Source: Ignavibacterium sp. (GTDB taxonomy: Bacteria; Bacteroidota; Ignavibacteria; Ignavibacteriales; Ignavibacteriaceae). Taken from it: a DNA stretch of 64,000 bases. The notes beneath the pieces are model-generated. The model did no database searches. It was given only the letters and a program-made list of their open reading frames with translations, and was not told the DNA's origin. The stretch lies in the NCBI GenBank assembly GCA_032027145.1, contig JAVSMP010000001.1:3229116-3293115 (forward strand), in the 5' to 3' direction. A program made the translations under genes and the position numbers. Position 1 is the first letter of the stretch, and every line of letters starts with the position of its first letter. Positions 19,687 through 29,259 of this stretch are shown here, piece by piece.

Positions 19687-21048
19687 CTATTCGCTATAAT
19701 GATCTTCTTCTCTGTCAGCACTGTACCTGTGAGCCAAATTTGATTCAGTAGCATCAATAGCAAAAATACCCTGTTTAATAAACTGATATAAAAGATCATT
19801 TTCAATCAGATAACCAAATCTTTTTTTGAACTCATCAATTGATATCCCTGCAGTTGCTGCTAATTTAGCCAGCTCATGCGGATCATCAAAATCAGCCTGA
19901 TTTAATCTAAGCATATAATGCCGGGCTATATAAAAACTTTCAGATGCCGGGTCAACCATCCTCACCTTGGTTTTCATAGTTGTCGGATCAATTATATCTT
20001 TAAAATACATAGGCACGAACATACCGTTCTGTATTGAAACCATTGCACCGCTGCCTTCTGATAGGATAAACTGAGCAGCCGAAAAACCAAGGTCTCTGGT
20101 ATATTCCATATCAAAAGGAATCGGGTCAGCGCATCTAAGTTCGTAACCAATATTTTTTGCAACTATTGTGGATTTTAATCCAAATTCTTTTAATCTCTCC
20201 TGAACTTTTGCCTTTAATATTTCGCCAAAATTTATCTCAGCAATCCGGATATTATCATGTGCATCTCTTTCAATTTCCACTAAAGTATCCAAGTCTGAAG
20301 TATCAAGATGTTCGACCAGCCCTTCCGCAATAATAGCAACACCATCAGGCTTACCGTAGCTTAATCTTTTAATGATTGCACCGACAAGAATATCTACGAT
20401 ATGCGATAACTTAATTTTTTTATTTGAAAACTCCTCGGGGATTAAAGTTAAGGTAGCACCGGTTGCTTTGCCAATTCCAAGCGCAAGATGCCCTGCTTTT
20501 CTACCCATTGAAATTACAAAATACCATCTTGAAGTTGTTTGTGCATCTACCATCAGATTTTTAACCAGTTCTACACCTATATGTCTTGCAGTATGAAAAC
20601 CAAAAGTTGGAATTCCATGCGGCAGATCGAGGTCATTATCAATTGTCTTAGGAACATGAACAACTTTTATTCTGCCTGAAGCCATTTCATTTACCTTAAG
20701 TGCGCTGTAAGCAGTATCATCGCCGCCGATTGTAATAAGTTTATCAACATTAAGCCTTAATAAAGATATAACTGTATTTTCTAAGTGTTTAGGATCTTTA
20801 GTTGGATTTGCTCTTGATATTCCGATGTAAGATCCGCCTCTAAAATGGATTCTGCTTACACTATGAATAGTAAGTTCTCTTACATGACTGATATCTCCCT
20901 GCATTATCCATTGAAAGCCATCTTTAATACCAATAACATCAACTCCCTCTACTGCTGCTCTAATAGTTGTAGCACCGATAACACTATTAATGCCTGGTGC
21001 CGGTCCTCCACCTACTAATATTGCAAGTTTCTTAGGTGCATAGGTCAT
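19687..21048 (-). CDS. 6-phosphofructokinase, PPi-dependent type
   Basis: 453 residues, longer than bacterial ATP-PfkA (~320). N-terminal LVGGGPAPGINSVIG and the catalytic VPKTIDNDLDLP are present. The donor-site signature reads TIGGDDTAYSA: Asp where ATP enzymes have Gly (GGDG), together with Lys in PKTIDND, the pair generally found in pyrophosphate-dependent enzymes. The predicted reaction is the reversible fructose-6-phosphate + PPi to fructose-1,6-bisphosphate + Pi. CAGGAG precedes the ATG. It follows a UvrD-type helicase gene by 33 bases. A second phosphofructokinase with a GGDG site is at 59544-60641. Confidence 0.88.
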   Translation of the reverse strand: MTYAPKKLAILVGGGPAPGINSVIGATTIRAAVEGVDVIGIKDGFQWIMQGDISHVRELTIHSVSRIHFRGGSYIGISRANPTKDPKHLENTVISLLRLNVDKLITIGGDDTAYSALKVNEMASGRIKVVHVPKTIDNDLDLPHGIPTFGFHTARHIGVELVKNLMVDAQTTSRWYFVISMGRKAGHLALGIGKATGATLTLIPEEFSNKKIKLSHIVDILVGAIIKRLSYGKPDGVAIIAEGLVEHLDTSDLDTLVEIERDAHDNIRIAEINFGEILKAKVQERLKEFGLKSTIVAKNIGYELRCADPIPFDMEYTRDLGFSAAQFILSEGSGAMVSIQNGMFVPMYFKDIIDPTTMKTKVRMVDPASESFYIARHYMLRLNQADFDDPHELAKLAATAGISIDEFKKRFGYLIENDLLYQFIKQGIFAIDATESNLAHRYSADREEDHYSE

Positions 21049-21081
21049 TTGTAACTACTCCTGTAAAATTTAATCAGATTA

Positions 21082-23262
21082 TTATAATACTTTAAGCTTA
21101 GCAAATTTAAGCATTAATTGTTTAACATTGTTTCCTTCAAAATGAACTGTTGCTTTAGTCATATCTCCAGCTCCGGTAACATCAATAACTTTTCCTAATC
21201 CAAATTTATCATGCATTACTCTGCTTCCAATCTTTAGAGTTGTACCATCATTATCAAAACTTTCGTAATCAACTTTTTCAAAATATTCATAATACATTTC
21301 TTTTTTTGTTTTACGATTAGCTTTTCGGTTAAACCCGCCATTAAGTTCTTTATAGGTCTTAGGATCAAGTTCATCAATAAATCTTGATCTGCTTTGATAA
21401 GCTACTTCGCCAAATCTGTAACGAGATCTTGCATGTGTGATATAAGCTTTTTTCTGTGCACGGGTTAATGCCACATAAAATAATCTTCTTTCTTCACTTA
21501 CTGATGCGTCTGACAAAAATTTGTTTGCAATAGGAAAAACCTCTTCTTCACATCCGCTGACAAACACGATTGGCCACTCTAAACCTTTTGCAGAGTGAAC
21601 AGTTAAAAGTGTAACACAATTTTTATCCTCTTTATAATTATCAACATCTGCAATCAGAGAAACTTCCTCCAGAAATTCTTCCAGTTTAGCTTCTGTATTG
21701 ACTTCAGAAAATTCATTTAAGGAAGCAAGCAGTTGATTAATATTTTCCATACGCTGCAGTGATTCCTGAGTTCCCTCTTCTTTAAACATGCGTATCAGAG
21801 CCAGCTCATCAACCATTGCCCTTGTAAGCTCGCCAACTGATAGTTTATCCTTTAATGAAATGTACTTATCTAAAAGTGTTTTGAATTGTTTTACATTTTT
21901 CTGAATTCTTTCTTTTATATCAATTACTTCAAACACTCTTCCCATAGTCTGAAATAAAGTAATATTATGTTTTCGTGCAAATGCAATCATACGGACAATT
22001 GTAGTACTGCCGATGCCTCTTTGAGGAAAGTTCATAATCCTAAGCAAACTTTCTTCATCATTCTGGTTGGAAATTACTCTTAAATAAGCAACTACATCTT
22101 TAACTTCTTTGCGTTTATAAAACTCCAGACCGCCAATAATCGTATAAGGTATTTTTTCTTTTCGGAAAATATCCTCCATTGCCCGAGATTGAGCATTTGT
22201 GCGATATAAAATTGCAAAATCTTTAAAGGATATTTTTTTCTTTGAAGCATCCTGCTTGATATATTTAGCAATCTGAGATGCTTCATCTTTTTCATCAGCA
22301 CACTTAAGAAGCATTACAGGTTCGCCTTCTTCATTCTCAGTCCATAAAGTTTTAGGAACTTGTTCAGCATTATTTTTAATCACAGAATCAGCAGCTTTCA
22401 GTATCATCTTTGTAGATCTGTAATTCTGCTCAAGTTTAAATAATTTGAACTTTGGAAAATCCTTTCTGAAATCCTGCATATTGCCAATATTAGCACCTCT
22501 CCAGCTATAAATACTTTGTGCATCATCACCAACTACAGAGATCAATCCATTTTTAGATACTAACAGTTTTAACAATTCATACTGGGCTTTATTAGTATCC
22601 TGAAACTCATCAACCAGCAGATATTCAAATCGTGATTTATACTTTTGATGAATACTCTTCTTTTCATTAAAAAGCTCTATTGGTTTCAAAAGCAGATCAT
22701 CAAAATCCATGGCATTAAATTCCACCAAACGCTTCTGATATTCAAAGAATACTTCTGAAATTTTTTCCTCAAGAAATGATTTAACCTGATTTTTCCGGTA
22801 TTCTTCAGGCGTAATCATATAGTTTTTTAGAAAACTTATTCGATGACGTACTGAGTTTGGTGTAAATTTATCCAGATCAATATTCAGATCTGTCATAATA
22901 TTCGATACAAGTGAAAGTGAATCAATAGTATCGTATATAGAAAAGTTACTTTTATAATTGATATGTTTTGCTTCAGTTCGCAATATCTTTGCGAATATTG
23001 AATGAAAAGTCCCCATCCATAAATTATCAGCTTTTTTGCCTATAAGCTCTTTAATCCTGCTCTTCATTTCATTAGCAGCTTTATTTGTAAAGGTAAGAGC
23101 CAATATAGATTCTGGTGAAAAATTCTTCTTTAATAAATAAGCTATTTTATAGGTAAGAACTTTTGTTTTACCGGAACCTGCGCCTGCAACAATAATTTGA
23201 GGTCCCTCAATATATTCTACTGCTTCTAATTGAGCAGAATTTAAATCCTTAAATTGATGCAT
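21082..23262 (-). CDS. UvrD/PcrA-type SF1A DNA helicase
   Basis: 726 residues from the ATG at 23262 (AAAGAG upstream); an earlier in-frame start would overlap the predicted promoter. Helicase motifs in order: Q-motif LNSAQLEAVEY, Walker A AGAGSGKTKVL, ALTFTNKAANEM (Ia), LVDEFQDTNKAQ (II), VVGDDAQSIYSWRGA (III), LEQNYRS (IV), LTVHSAKGLEW (V) and VALTRAQKKAY (VI). The C-terminus ends in a Tudor-like region (GSRVMHDKFGLGKVIDV) as in PcrA. It unwinds 3'-5' in nucleotide excision and mismatch repair and clears recombinase filaments. Symbol pcrA or uvrD would be equally reasonable. Confidence 0.95.
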   Translation of the reverse strand: MHQFKDLNSAQLEAVEYIEGPQIIVAGAGSGKTKVLTYKIAYLLKKNFSPESILALTFTNKAANEMKSRIKELIGKKADNLWMGTFHSIFAKILRTEAKHINYKSNFSIYDTIDSLSLVSNIMTDLNIDLDKFTPNSVRHRISFLKNYMITPEEYRKNQVKSFLEEKISEVFFEYQKRLVEFNAMDFDDLLLKPIELFNEKKSIHQKYKSRFEYLLVDEFQDTNKAQYELLKLLVSKNGLISVVGDDAQSIYSWRGANIGNMQDFRKDFPKFKLFKLEQNYRSTKMILKAADSVIKNNAEQVPKTLWTENEEGEPVMLLKCADEKDEASQIAKYIKQDASKKKISFKDFAILYRTNAQSRAMEDIFRKEKIPYTIIGGLEFYKRKEVKDVVAYLRVISNQNDEESLLRIMNFPQRGIGSTTIVRMIAFARKHNITLFQTMGRVFEVIDIKERIQKNVKQFKTLLDKYISLKDKLSVGELTRAMVDELALIRMFKEEGTQESLQRMENINQLLASLNEFSEVNTEAKLEEFLEEVSLIADVDNYKEDKNCVTLLTVHSAKGLEWPIVFVSGCEEEVFPIANKFLSDASVSEERRLFYVALTRAQKKAYITHARSRYRFGEVAYQSRSRFIDELDPKTYKELNGGFNRKANRKTKKEMYYEYFEKVDYESFDNDGTTLKIGSRVMHDKFGLGKVIDVTGAGDMTKATVHFEGNNVKQLMLKFAKLKVL

Positions 23263-23292
23263 AACTCTTTCTATTTTTTGGAAAAACAGGTG

Positions 23293-23300
23293 CAAATATA
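23293..23300 (-). promoter_or_regulatory. Promoter -7 element upstream of the helicase gene
   Basis: TATATTTG on the minus strand; 19 bases upstream is TTTC, one mismatch to the TTTG -33 element. It supports the 23262 start. Confidence 0.5.
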
Positions 23301-23742
23301 CAAAAAGTGACCTCTAATAGAAAGAAATGAAGCCTCTAAAAAAAAATTAAAATTAATTGATACCTCTGAAAAATTGTTGTAAGGGTTATTCATAACTGGT
23401 TTCGGAACCAAAATAATCAGTTTATTATATAATTCATCATTTTCAGTAAGAATGAAATTATCTGCTTTTTAATTTTTGAAATAAATTTAAGATTCTTTTA
23501 TCCATTATTGTCAGTATCAAAACCTCGGGTAATTAACTAACATTCCAGTTGAAGATAAACTATCACCGAAAATTTTTAATAATCATCATAGCCTTATCAT
23601 AAAATGAAGGAATGCGAAATGTTTTATTCAGATTATTTTTTATGTACTGTTATAGAATATTTATGGTCATTCTATTGGTTATTTTTTAATAATTATTGGA
23701 TAAAAGAATCATTAGAAATTTTTAAGTGTATCTTTCACTTCC
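23301..23742. other. Divergent intergenic region, no gene seen
   Basis: About 440 AT-rich bases between the helicase and lon promoters. No ORF of coding quality, no RNA gene and no strong hairpin was found; it may contain upstream activator sites, for example for heat-responsive control of lon, but I see no named operator. Confidence 0.4.
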
Positions 23743-23773
23743 TTGATAGCCCATTGCATAATAAGTATATTTG
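23743..23773 (+). promoter_or_regulatory. Candidate promoter of lon
   Basis: TTG at 23743-23745, a 20-base spacer, then TATATTTG at 23766-23773, close to TTTG-N19-TAnnTTTG. It lies 31 bases before the lon start. Confidence 0.5.
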
Positions 23774-23804
23774 AATAAATAATGTTTGAAACTAAGGAGA
23801 TAAA

Positions 23805-26243
23805 TTGACAAAAGAGAAGGAACAAATAAAGAAATCAAACAGCGATAATTCACTTGTTGATGATATACCTTCAATATTACCGATTTTACCTTTAAGAGAT
23901 ATAGTAATATTTCCATATATGATTTTCCCGGTTTTAGTGGGTCGTGAGCAATCCATTAAAGCTGCTAATTATGCTTTAGATAATACAAAGTATATTTTCC
24001 TATCGACGCAAAGAAAATCAAGTATAGAAGATCCCTTACCAGCAGATCTTTTTCAGGAAGGAACAATTGCAAAAATTGTTCAGATATTAAAACTGCCAAA
24101 CGGATTACTTAAAATACTTGTTGATGGTTTACTTCAGGGCAGAATAAAAAGATTTACAGATAATAAGAATTTTTTTGAAGCAGAAATTGAAGTAATAATT
24201 CCGCAGATTATTTTGGATCACGAGATGAATGCATTAGTCAGACAAATGACTCAGCTATTCAAGGATTATGTTAAGATAAGCCGTAACCTGCCAAATGAAA
24301 CTATCGCTGCTTTTGATAATATAGAAGAACCGGACAGAAAAATATTTTATGCTGCTGCTAATATCAATCAATCGATAGATGTTAAGCAGAATATGCTTAC
24401 CAAATTTGATCTTAAAGAACAATATTATGAAGTTATTAAAGTACTTAATTCAGAAATTGATATACTGAAAATAGAAAAAGAGATTGATACAAAAGTTCAG
24501 GAAAATATTGCAAAAACCCAGCGTAAGTTTATAATTCAGGAACAAATAAAAATTTTACAAGATGAACTTGGAGATGAAGAAGAAACTTCATCTGATTTTG
24601 CAAAGATAAAAGAAAAGATTGCTAAAGCTAAAATGCCAAAAGATGTGGAGACAAAAGCATTTGAAGAATTTAACAAACTAAAAAAAACTCCACCAATGTC
24701 GCCTGAATCAACAGTAATCAGAAATTATTTAGATTGGCTTGTTGATATCCCCTGGTCAAACAGAACTAAAGATAATCTGAATATAAAACATGTTCAGAAA
24801 ATTCTTGATGAGGATCATTTTGGATTAGAAAAACCAAAAGAAAGGATTATCGAACACATTGCTGTTCTTAATCTTGTAAAAAATATGAAGGGACAAATAT
24901 TATGTTTTGTTGGTCCTCCCGGAGTTGGAAAAACTTCGTTAGGTAAATCTATTGCCAGAGCTATCGGCAGAAACTTTGTCAGAATAAGTCTTGGCGGTGT
25001 TAGAGATGAAGCAGAAATCAGAGGTCATCGGAAAACTTACATTGGATCAATGCCCGGTAAAATAATTCAATCAATGAAAAGAGCAGGCTCAATAAATCCT
25101 GTTATATTACTTGATGAAATAGATAAAATGAGTATGGATTTCAGAGGCGATCCATCTTCGGCAATGCTCGAAGTTCTTGATCCTGAACAAAATAATACCT
25201 TTAATGATCACTACATCGAAGTTGATTACGATCTTAGTCAGGTTATGTTTATAACAACCGCAAATGTCAGATACAATATACCGTTGCCTTTACAGGATAG
25301 AATGGAAATAATTGAACTACCGGGTTACTTGGAATATGATAAACTTGAAATAGCAAAAAGGCATATTCTTCCTAAACAGCTTGCAATCCACGGAATAGAA
25401 AACAAGAATGTTACAATACCTGATGATTCAATTAAAAAAGTAATTTCTGAATATACCCGTGAAGCCGGTGTAAGAAATCTGGAAAGAGAGCTAGCAACGG
25501 TGTGCAGAAAAATCGCCCGCGATATTGTTTTGAAAGAATCAGGCAATGGTACAAAGAAAAAAACTCATAAGTTTTTTATTGATAATATCAAGATCGAAGA
25601 GTATTTAAAAACTCCGAGATTCAGAATTCACAGACACAGCAAGGTAAATAAAGTTGGAAGTGTTACTGGTTTAGCCTGGACAAGTGTTGGCGGCGAAATA
25701 TTAACTGTTGATGTTACAATTATGAACGGCGGCGGTAAACTTACACTGACCGGACAGCTTGGAAATGTAATGAAAGAATCTGCTCACGCTGGATTAAGTT
25801 ATCTAAGATCGAAAGCCAAACACCTTGGATTAAATCCTGATTTTTTCAAAGGAAAAGAAATACATATCCATTTACCTGAAGGCGCAATACCAAAAGATGG
25901 TCCTTCTGCTGGAATAACAATGGCAATGGCTATGCTTTCAGCTATAAGCGGTAAACCTGCCTCAAACAATGTTGCTATGACTGGTGAAATAACTTTGACC
26001 GGTTCTATCTTAGCAATTGGCGGATTAAATGAAAAGCTGCTGGCTGCAAAACGAAATGATATTAAAACTGTCTTAATACCTAAGGATAATGAAATTGATC
26101 TTAAAGAAATTCCGGAAAAAGTTAAAGAAAGTCTTAAGATTATTCCAATTTCAAAACTTGAAGAAGCAATACCATTTGTTTTCCCGGATATGAAATCAAA
26201 AAAAACACCGACTGTTAAAAGTCCTGTAAAAAAGAAAAAGTAA
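23805..26243 (+). CDS. lon: ATP-dependent protease Lon
   Basis: 812 residues, typical for LonA. It starts at TTG (23805) with AAGGAG six bases upstream. Order: N-terminal substrate-binding domain (ILPILPLRDIVIFPYMIFPVLVGR), helical region, AAA+ module with Walker A GPPGVGKT (370-377) and Walker B VILLDEID, then the protease domain with catalytic Ser701 (PKDGPSAG) and Lys744 (LNEKLLAAKR). It degrades misfolded and regulatory proteins in the cytoplasm. The lysine-rich tail (TPTVKSPVKKKK) is lineage-style. The stop overlaps the next ATG (TAATG). Confidence 0.97.
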   Translation: MTKEKEQIKKSNSDNSLVDDIPSILPILPLRDIVIFPYMIFPVLVGREQSIKAANYALDNTKYIFLSTQRKSSIEDPLPADLFQEGTIAKIVQILKLPNGLLKILVDGLLQGRIKRFTDNKNFFEAEIEVIIPQIILDHEMNALVRQMTQLFKDYVKISRNLPNETIAAFDNIEEPDRKIFYAAANINQSIDVKQNMLTKFDLKEQYYEVIKVLNSEIDILKIEKEIDTKVQENIAKTQRKFIIQEQIKILQDELGDEEETSSDFAKIKEKIAKAKMPKDVETKAFEEFNKLKKTPPMSPESTVIRNYLDWLVDIPWSNRTKDNLNIKHVQKILDEDHFGLEKPKERIIEHIAVLNLVKNMKGQILCFVGPPGVGKTSLGKSIARAIGRNFVRISLGGVRDEAEIRGHRKTYIGSMPGKIIQSMKRAGSINPVILLDEIDKMSMDFRGDPSSAMLEVLDPEQNNTFNDHYIEVDYDLSQVMFITTANVRYNIPLPLQDRMEIIELPGYLEYDKLEIAKRHILPKQLAIHGIENKNVTIPDDSIKKVISEYTREAGVRNLERELATVCRKIARDIVLKESGNGTKKKTHKFFIDNIKIEEYLKTPRFRIHRHSKVNKVGSVTGLAWTSVGGEILTVDVTIMNGGGKLTLTGQLGNVMKESAHAGLSYLRSKAKHLGLNPDFFKGKEIHIHLPEGAIPKDGPSAGITMAMAMLSAISGKPASNNVAMTGEITLTGSILAIGGLNEKLLAAKRNDIKTVLIPKDNEIDLKEIPEKVKESLKIIPISKLEEAIPFVFPDMKSKKTPTVKSPVKKKK

Positions 26244-26731
26244 TGGCTGAATCCTTACAGATAAATACTTTAGCCGCATTGGATGAGCAGTATGTTTTAT
26301 TAATAAAACAGATAAAGAGTTTATTAAGCAAGAATGATCATCTTATAACTAATCTTGCTAACCTTGCTGCAGCATTAAAACAAACATTCAGTAAAATCAG
26401 CTGGGTTGGATTCTATTTGTTTGATGGAAATAAACTTTATCTTGGTCCGTTTCAGGGTAAAGTTGCTTGTACTGAAATAGAAATTGGAACAGGTGTTTGC
26501 GGAACAGCAGCACAAAAAAAACAAACTTTAGTAGTTAGTGATGTTGATAAATTTCCAGGTCATATTGCTTGTGATGCTGATTCCAAATCGGAAATTGTTG
26601 TTCCTGTTTTAAAAGATGGTAAGTTATTCGGAGTTTTGGATTTAGACAGCACAGATTACGGTTCATTCAACGAAACAGATAAATATTTTTTAGAAAAGAT
26701 AACTGATTTTTTAAGCAAAGAAATTATCTAA
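26243..26731 (+). CDS. msrC: Free methionine-(R)-sulfoxide reductase (GAF domain)
   Basis: 162 residues, one GAF domain. The fRMsr cysteines are all present: Cys76 (GKVAC), Cys86 (GTGVCG) and Cys110 (HIACD). Their spacings of 10 and 24 equal those of the E. coli enzyme's Cys84/94/118. The LGPFQG and KSEIVVPV segments are also conserved. It reduces free Met-R-sulfoxide using thioredoxin. The start is coupled to the lon stop, and dnaX follows after five bases. Confidence 0.92.
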   Translation: MAESLQINTLAALDEQYVLLIKQIKSLLSKNDHLITNLANLAAALKQTFSKISWVGFYLFDGNKLYLGPFQGKVACTEIEIGTGVCGTAAQKKQTLVVSDVDKFPGHIACDADSKSEIVVPVLKDGKLFGVLDLDSTDYGSFNETDKYFLEKITDFLSKEII

Positions 26732-26736
26732 ATATT

Positions 26737-28413
26737 ATGGAATATCAGGTAACTGCAAGAAAATGGCGACCCCAAAAATTTGAAGATGTTGTAGGTCAGG
26801 AACATATCACTGCTACATTAAAGAATGCACTTAAAAGTAACCGGATCGCACATGCATATATCTTTACCGGACCGAGAGGTGTAGGTAAAACAACAACTGC
26901 AAGAATTCTTGCCAAAGCTTTAAACTGCGAAAACTCAAAAGACTTTGAACCTTGCAATAAATGTGATATGTGCAGAGCTATTAATGAATCTCAAACATTG
27001 GATATAATTGAAATTGATGGTGCTTCAAACAGAGGAATAGATGAAATAAGAACTTTACGCGATTCAGTAAAATATGCACCGACACGCGGTAAATATAAAG
27101 TGTATATAATTGATGAAGTGCATATGTTAACAAAGGAATCATTTAATGCATTTCTTAAAACTCTTGAAGAACCGCCGCCGCACACTATTTTTATTTTTGC
27201 AACAACAGATATTCATAAAGTTCCTTTAACAATCATCTCCAGATGTCAGCGTTTTGATTTTAGAAGAATACAACTTGAAACAATTAAAAAAACTCTTAGC
27301 AGCATTGCACAGCAGGAAAAGATTTCAATTGATGATAAAACTCTTACTTTAATTTCCAAGAAGGCTGATGGTGCGTTAAGAGATGCTCAGAGTTTGTTTG
27401 ATCAGGTTGTATCTTTTTGCGGTGTAAATATCAATGCTGAAACTGTTTCTAAAATGTTAAATCTGATTGACGAGGATTTATTCTTTAATATCTCTGATGC
27501 TGTATTAGAAAAAAACTATAACATTGTATTTGAAACTACAGATAAAATTTTTCAACACGGCTGGGATTTTATTGACTTCACAAATGGCTTGATTGAACAT
27601 TTCAGAAATATCCTAACAGTAATTATTACAGAAAAAACTGAGCTGATCGAAACTGCAGATGTATTCAAAAAGAGATATATAAATTACATTCAGACTTTTT
27701 CCAAAGGTGATCTGCTAAGAATACTTAATTATTTAAATAAACTGCAGCAAGAACTCAGATATTCTAATAATCATAAGCTTAAAATAGAAATTGCACTTAC
27801 AAATTTAGTTGGTTTGGAAAAGTCAGCTACACTGTCAGAGATATTATCACAAATCGAATCTCAAAATATTCCAGAAAAAAAAAGTAATTTCATTGACTCC
27901 GAGCCTGAAAAACAACTGCTAAAAAATAAAACTTCCATTCGTAGTCAATTACAAAAGAATGATACTGCAACCGACGCAAATATTAAAACGGAACCGTTTA
28001 TTCCTCCAACCGTTGAATCCCAAGCCGGAATGCAAACAGATTTTAATCTTGGCAATCTGACTGATAAATGGCAGGATTTTGTGAATGTTGTATGCAATGA
28101 AAAATCGCTGCTATTAAGTCCCTTTTTCAGCAAAATAAAACCTGCAAACTTTGATGGGGTCAATCTTTATCTTGATCTTGAAGATGAAAATATGGAATCA
28201 TCATTATTACTGCATCTTGATTATTTGACTAAGAAATCAAAAGAAATCTTTGGTAAAAAAATCAACTTTAAATTTGGTTCAGATTTAGCAAAAGAAAATA
28301 AATCAAACGAAAAATCCTCTGAAAAACTGAAAAATCGAGATAAATCTCAAAAAATCACCGATCCTTACGAAAAAATTATACTCGAAGAATTAAATGGAAA
28401 ACAAATTCAGTAA
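26737..28413 (+). CDS. dnaX: DNA polymerase III subunit gamma/tau
   Basis: 558 residues. The N-terminal clamp-loader AAA+ module has RKWRPQKFEDVVGQEHI, Walker A GPRGVGKTT, four zinc-binding Cys in CENSKDFEPCNKCDMC, Walker B YIIDEVHML and sensor motifs (TTDIHKVPLTIISRCQRFDFRR). A collar domain follows, then a variable low-complexity linker and a C-terminal tau-like region. It loads the sliding clamp and couples the polymerase at the fork. I saw no obvious slippery A-run with stem that would demand a programmed frameshift for gamma. Last gene of the lon-msrC-dnaX unit. Confidence 0.96.
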   Translation: MEYQVTARKWRPQKFEDVVGQEHITATLKNALKSNRIAHAYIFTGPRGVGKTTTARILAKALNCENSKDFEPCNKCDMCRAINESQTLDIIEIDGASNRGIDEIRTLRDSVKYAPTRGKYKVYIIDEVHMLTKESFNAFLKTLEEPPPHTIFIFATTDIHKVPLTIISRCQRFDFRRIQLETIKKTLSSIAQQEKISIDDKTLTLISKKADGALRDAQSLFDQVVSFCGVNINAETVSKMLNLIDEDLFFNISDAVLEKNYNIVFETTDKIFQHGWDFIDFTNGLIEHFRNILTVIITEKTELIETADVFKKRYINYIQTFSKGDLLRILNYLNKLQQELRYSNNHKLKIEIALTNLVGLEKSATLSEILSQIESQNIPEKKSNFIDSEPEKQLLKNKTSIRSQLQKNDTATDANIKTEPFIPPTVESQAGMQTDFNLGNLTDKWQDFVNVVCNEKSLLLSPFFSKIKPANFDGVNLYLDLEDENMESSLLLHLDYLTKKSKEIFGKKINFKFGSDLAKENKSNEKSSEKLKNRDKSQKITDPYEKIILEELNGKQIQ

Positions 28414-28447
28414 GTATAATTCCTGAGTATTTTGATCTCCATAAACG

Positions 28448-28478
28448 TTTGATTATTAAATAGTTATAACTATTTTTG
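28448..28478 (+). promoter_or_regulatory. Consensus-matching promoter of cmk
   Basis: TTTG (28448-28451), exactly 19 bases, then TATTTTTG (28471-28478): a full match to TTTG-N19-TAnnTTTG. The cmk ATG is only six bases after the -7 element, so the mRNA would be leaderless or nearly so. Confidence 0.65.
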
Positions 28479-28484
28479 ACGCCT

Positions 28485-29156
28485 ATGTCAAAAAAGTTAA
28501 TCATTGCCATAGACGGACCGGCTGGTTCGGGTAAGAGCACAACTGCAAAGCTTGTTGCTCAAAAGCTGAGCTATCTATATATAGATACCGGTGCGATGTA
28601 CAGAGCAGTTACTTTGTTTGCACTAAGGGAAGGTTTAATTGGACAAAGCGATAAAATAATTGAGCTGGCTAAACAATTAGACATTGTTTTAGAATTTGTT
28701 GATGGTGAAACTAAAATTACTGTAAACGGTGAGGATGTTTCAAAAGAAATAAGATCTTTTGAAGTTAACAGTAATGTCAGTGAAATAAGTGCTATCCAAA
28801 GTGTGAGAGAGATACTTGTAGAAAAACAGCAGAAGATGGGAAAAGATGGCGGTGTTGTAATGGAAGGACGTGATATAACAACAGTTGTTTTTCCTAATGC
28901 AGATATTAAAATCTTTTTAACTGCAAGTATTGACCAAAGAGCAATAAGAAGAGCTAAGGAGTTTTCTGAAAAAGGTAATAGTGTTCCTTTAGAGAAAGTA
29001 AAAGAAAATCTTAAATCAAGGGATTACATTGATTCTCATAGAGAAGCAAGCCCTTTAACAAAAACTCCGGACTCAATCGAAGTTGATACATCTGATATTA
29101 CGATTGAACAGCAGGTTCAGAAAATATTGGATTGTGTAAAAGAAAAACTAAAATGA
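28485..29156 (+). CDS. cmk: Cytidylate kinase
   Basis: 223 residues. P-loop DGPAGSGKSTTAK, the NMP-binding YIDTGAMYRAVT, VVMEGRDITTVVFP and the lid region RAIRRAKEF are characteristic. It phosphorylates CMP and dCMP using ATP. I chose the ATG at 28485; a TTG three codons earlier lies inside the predicted promoter and there is no ribosome-binding site, which fits a leaderless transcript. The rpsA gene follows after ~100 bases, the classic cmk-rpsA order seen in many bacteria. Confidence 0.95.
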   Translation: MSKKLIIAIDGPAGSGKSTTAKLVAQKLSYLYIDTGAMYRAVTLFALREGLIGQSDKIIELAKQLDIVLEFVDGETKITVNGEDVSKEIRSFEVNSNVSEISAIQSVREILVEKQQKMGKDGGVVMEGRDITTVVFPNADIKIFLTASIDQRAIRRAKEFSEKGNSVPLEKVKENLKSRDYIDSHREASPLTKTPDSIEVDTSDITIEQQVQKILDCVKEKLK

Positions 29157-29164
29157 TTATAAAT

Positions 29165-29222
29165 TAAGCCGTTTTAACTAATGTTAAACTAAACAATCTG
29201 TTTCTCTAAGTATTACGGCTTA
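29165..29222 (+). promoter_or_regulatory. Inverted repeat in the rpsA leader
   Basis: TAAGCCGT (29165-29172) and ACGGCTTA (29215-29222) are perfect inverted repeats enclosing ~42 bases, just before the rpsA ribosome-binding site (AGGAGG). It could form a leader stem for S1 autoregulation, or be an operator; function is inferred. Confidence 0.4.
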
Positions 29223-29259
29223 GACTTAGAAAAACAGAAAAATATTTTTAGGAGGATTA

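Noticed and set aside
23263-23295. Upstream-extended start of the UvrD-type helicase
   Set aside because: It overlaps the predicted promoter and lacks a ribosome-binding site; the ATG at 23262 has one and fits family N-termini.
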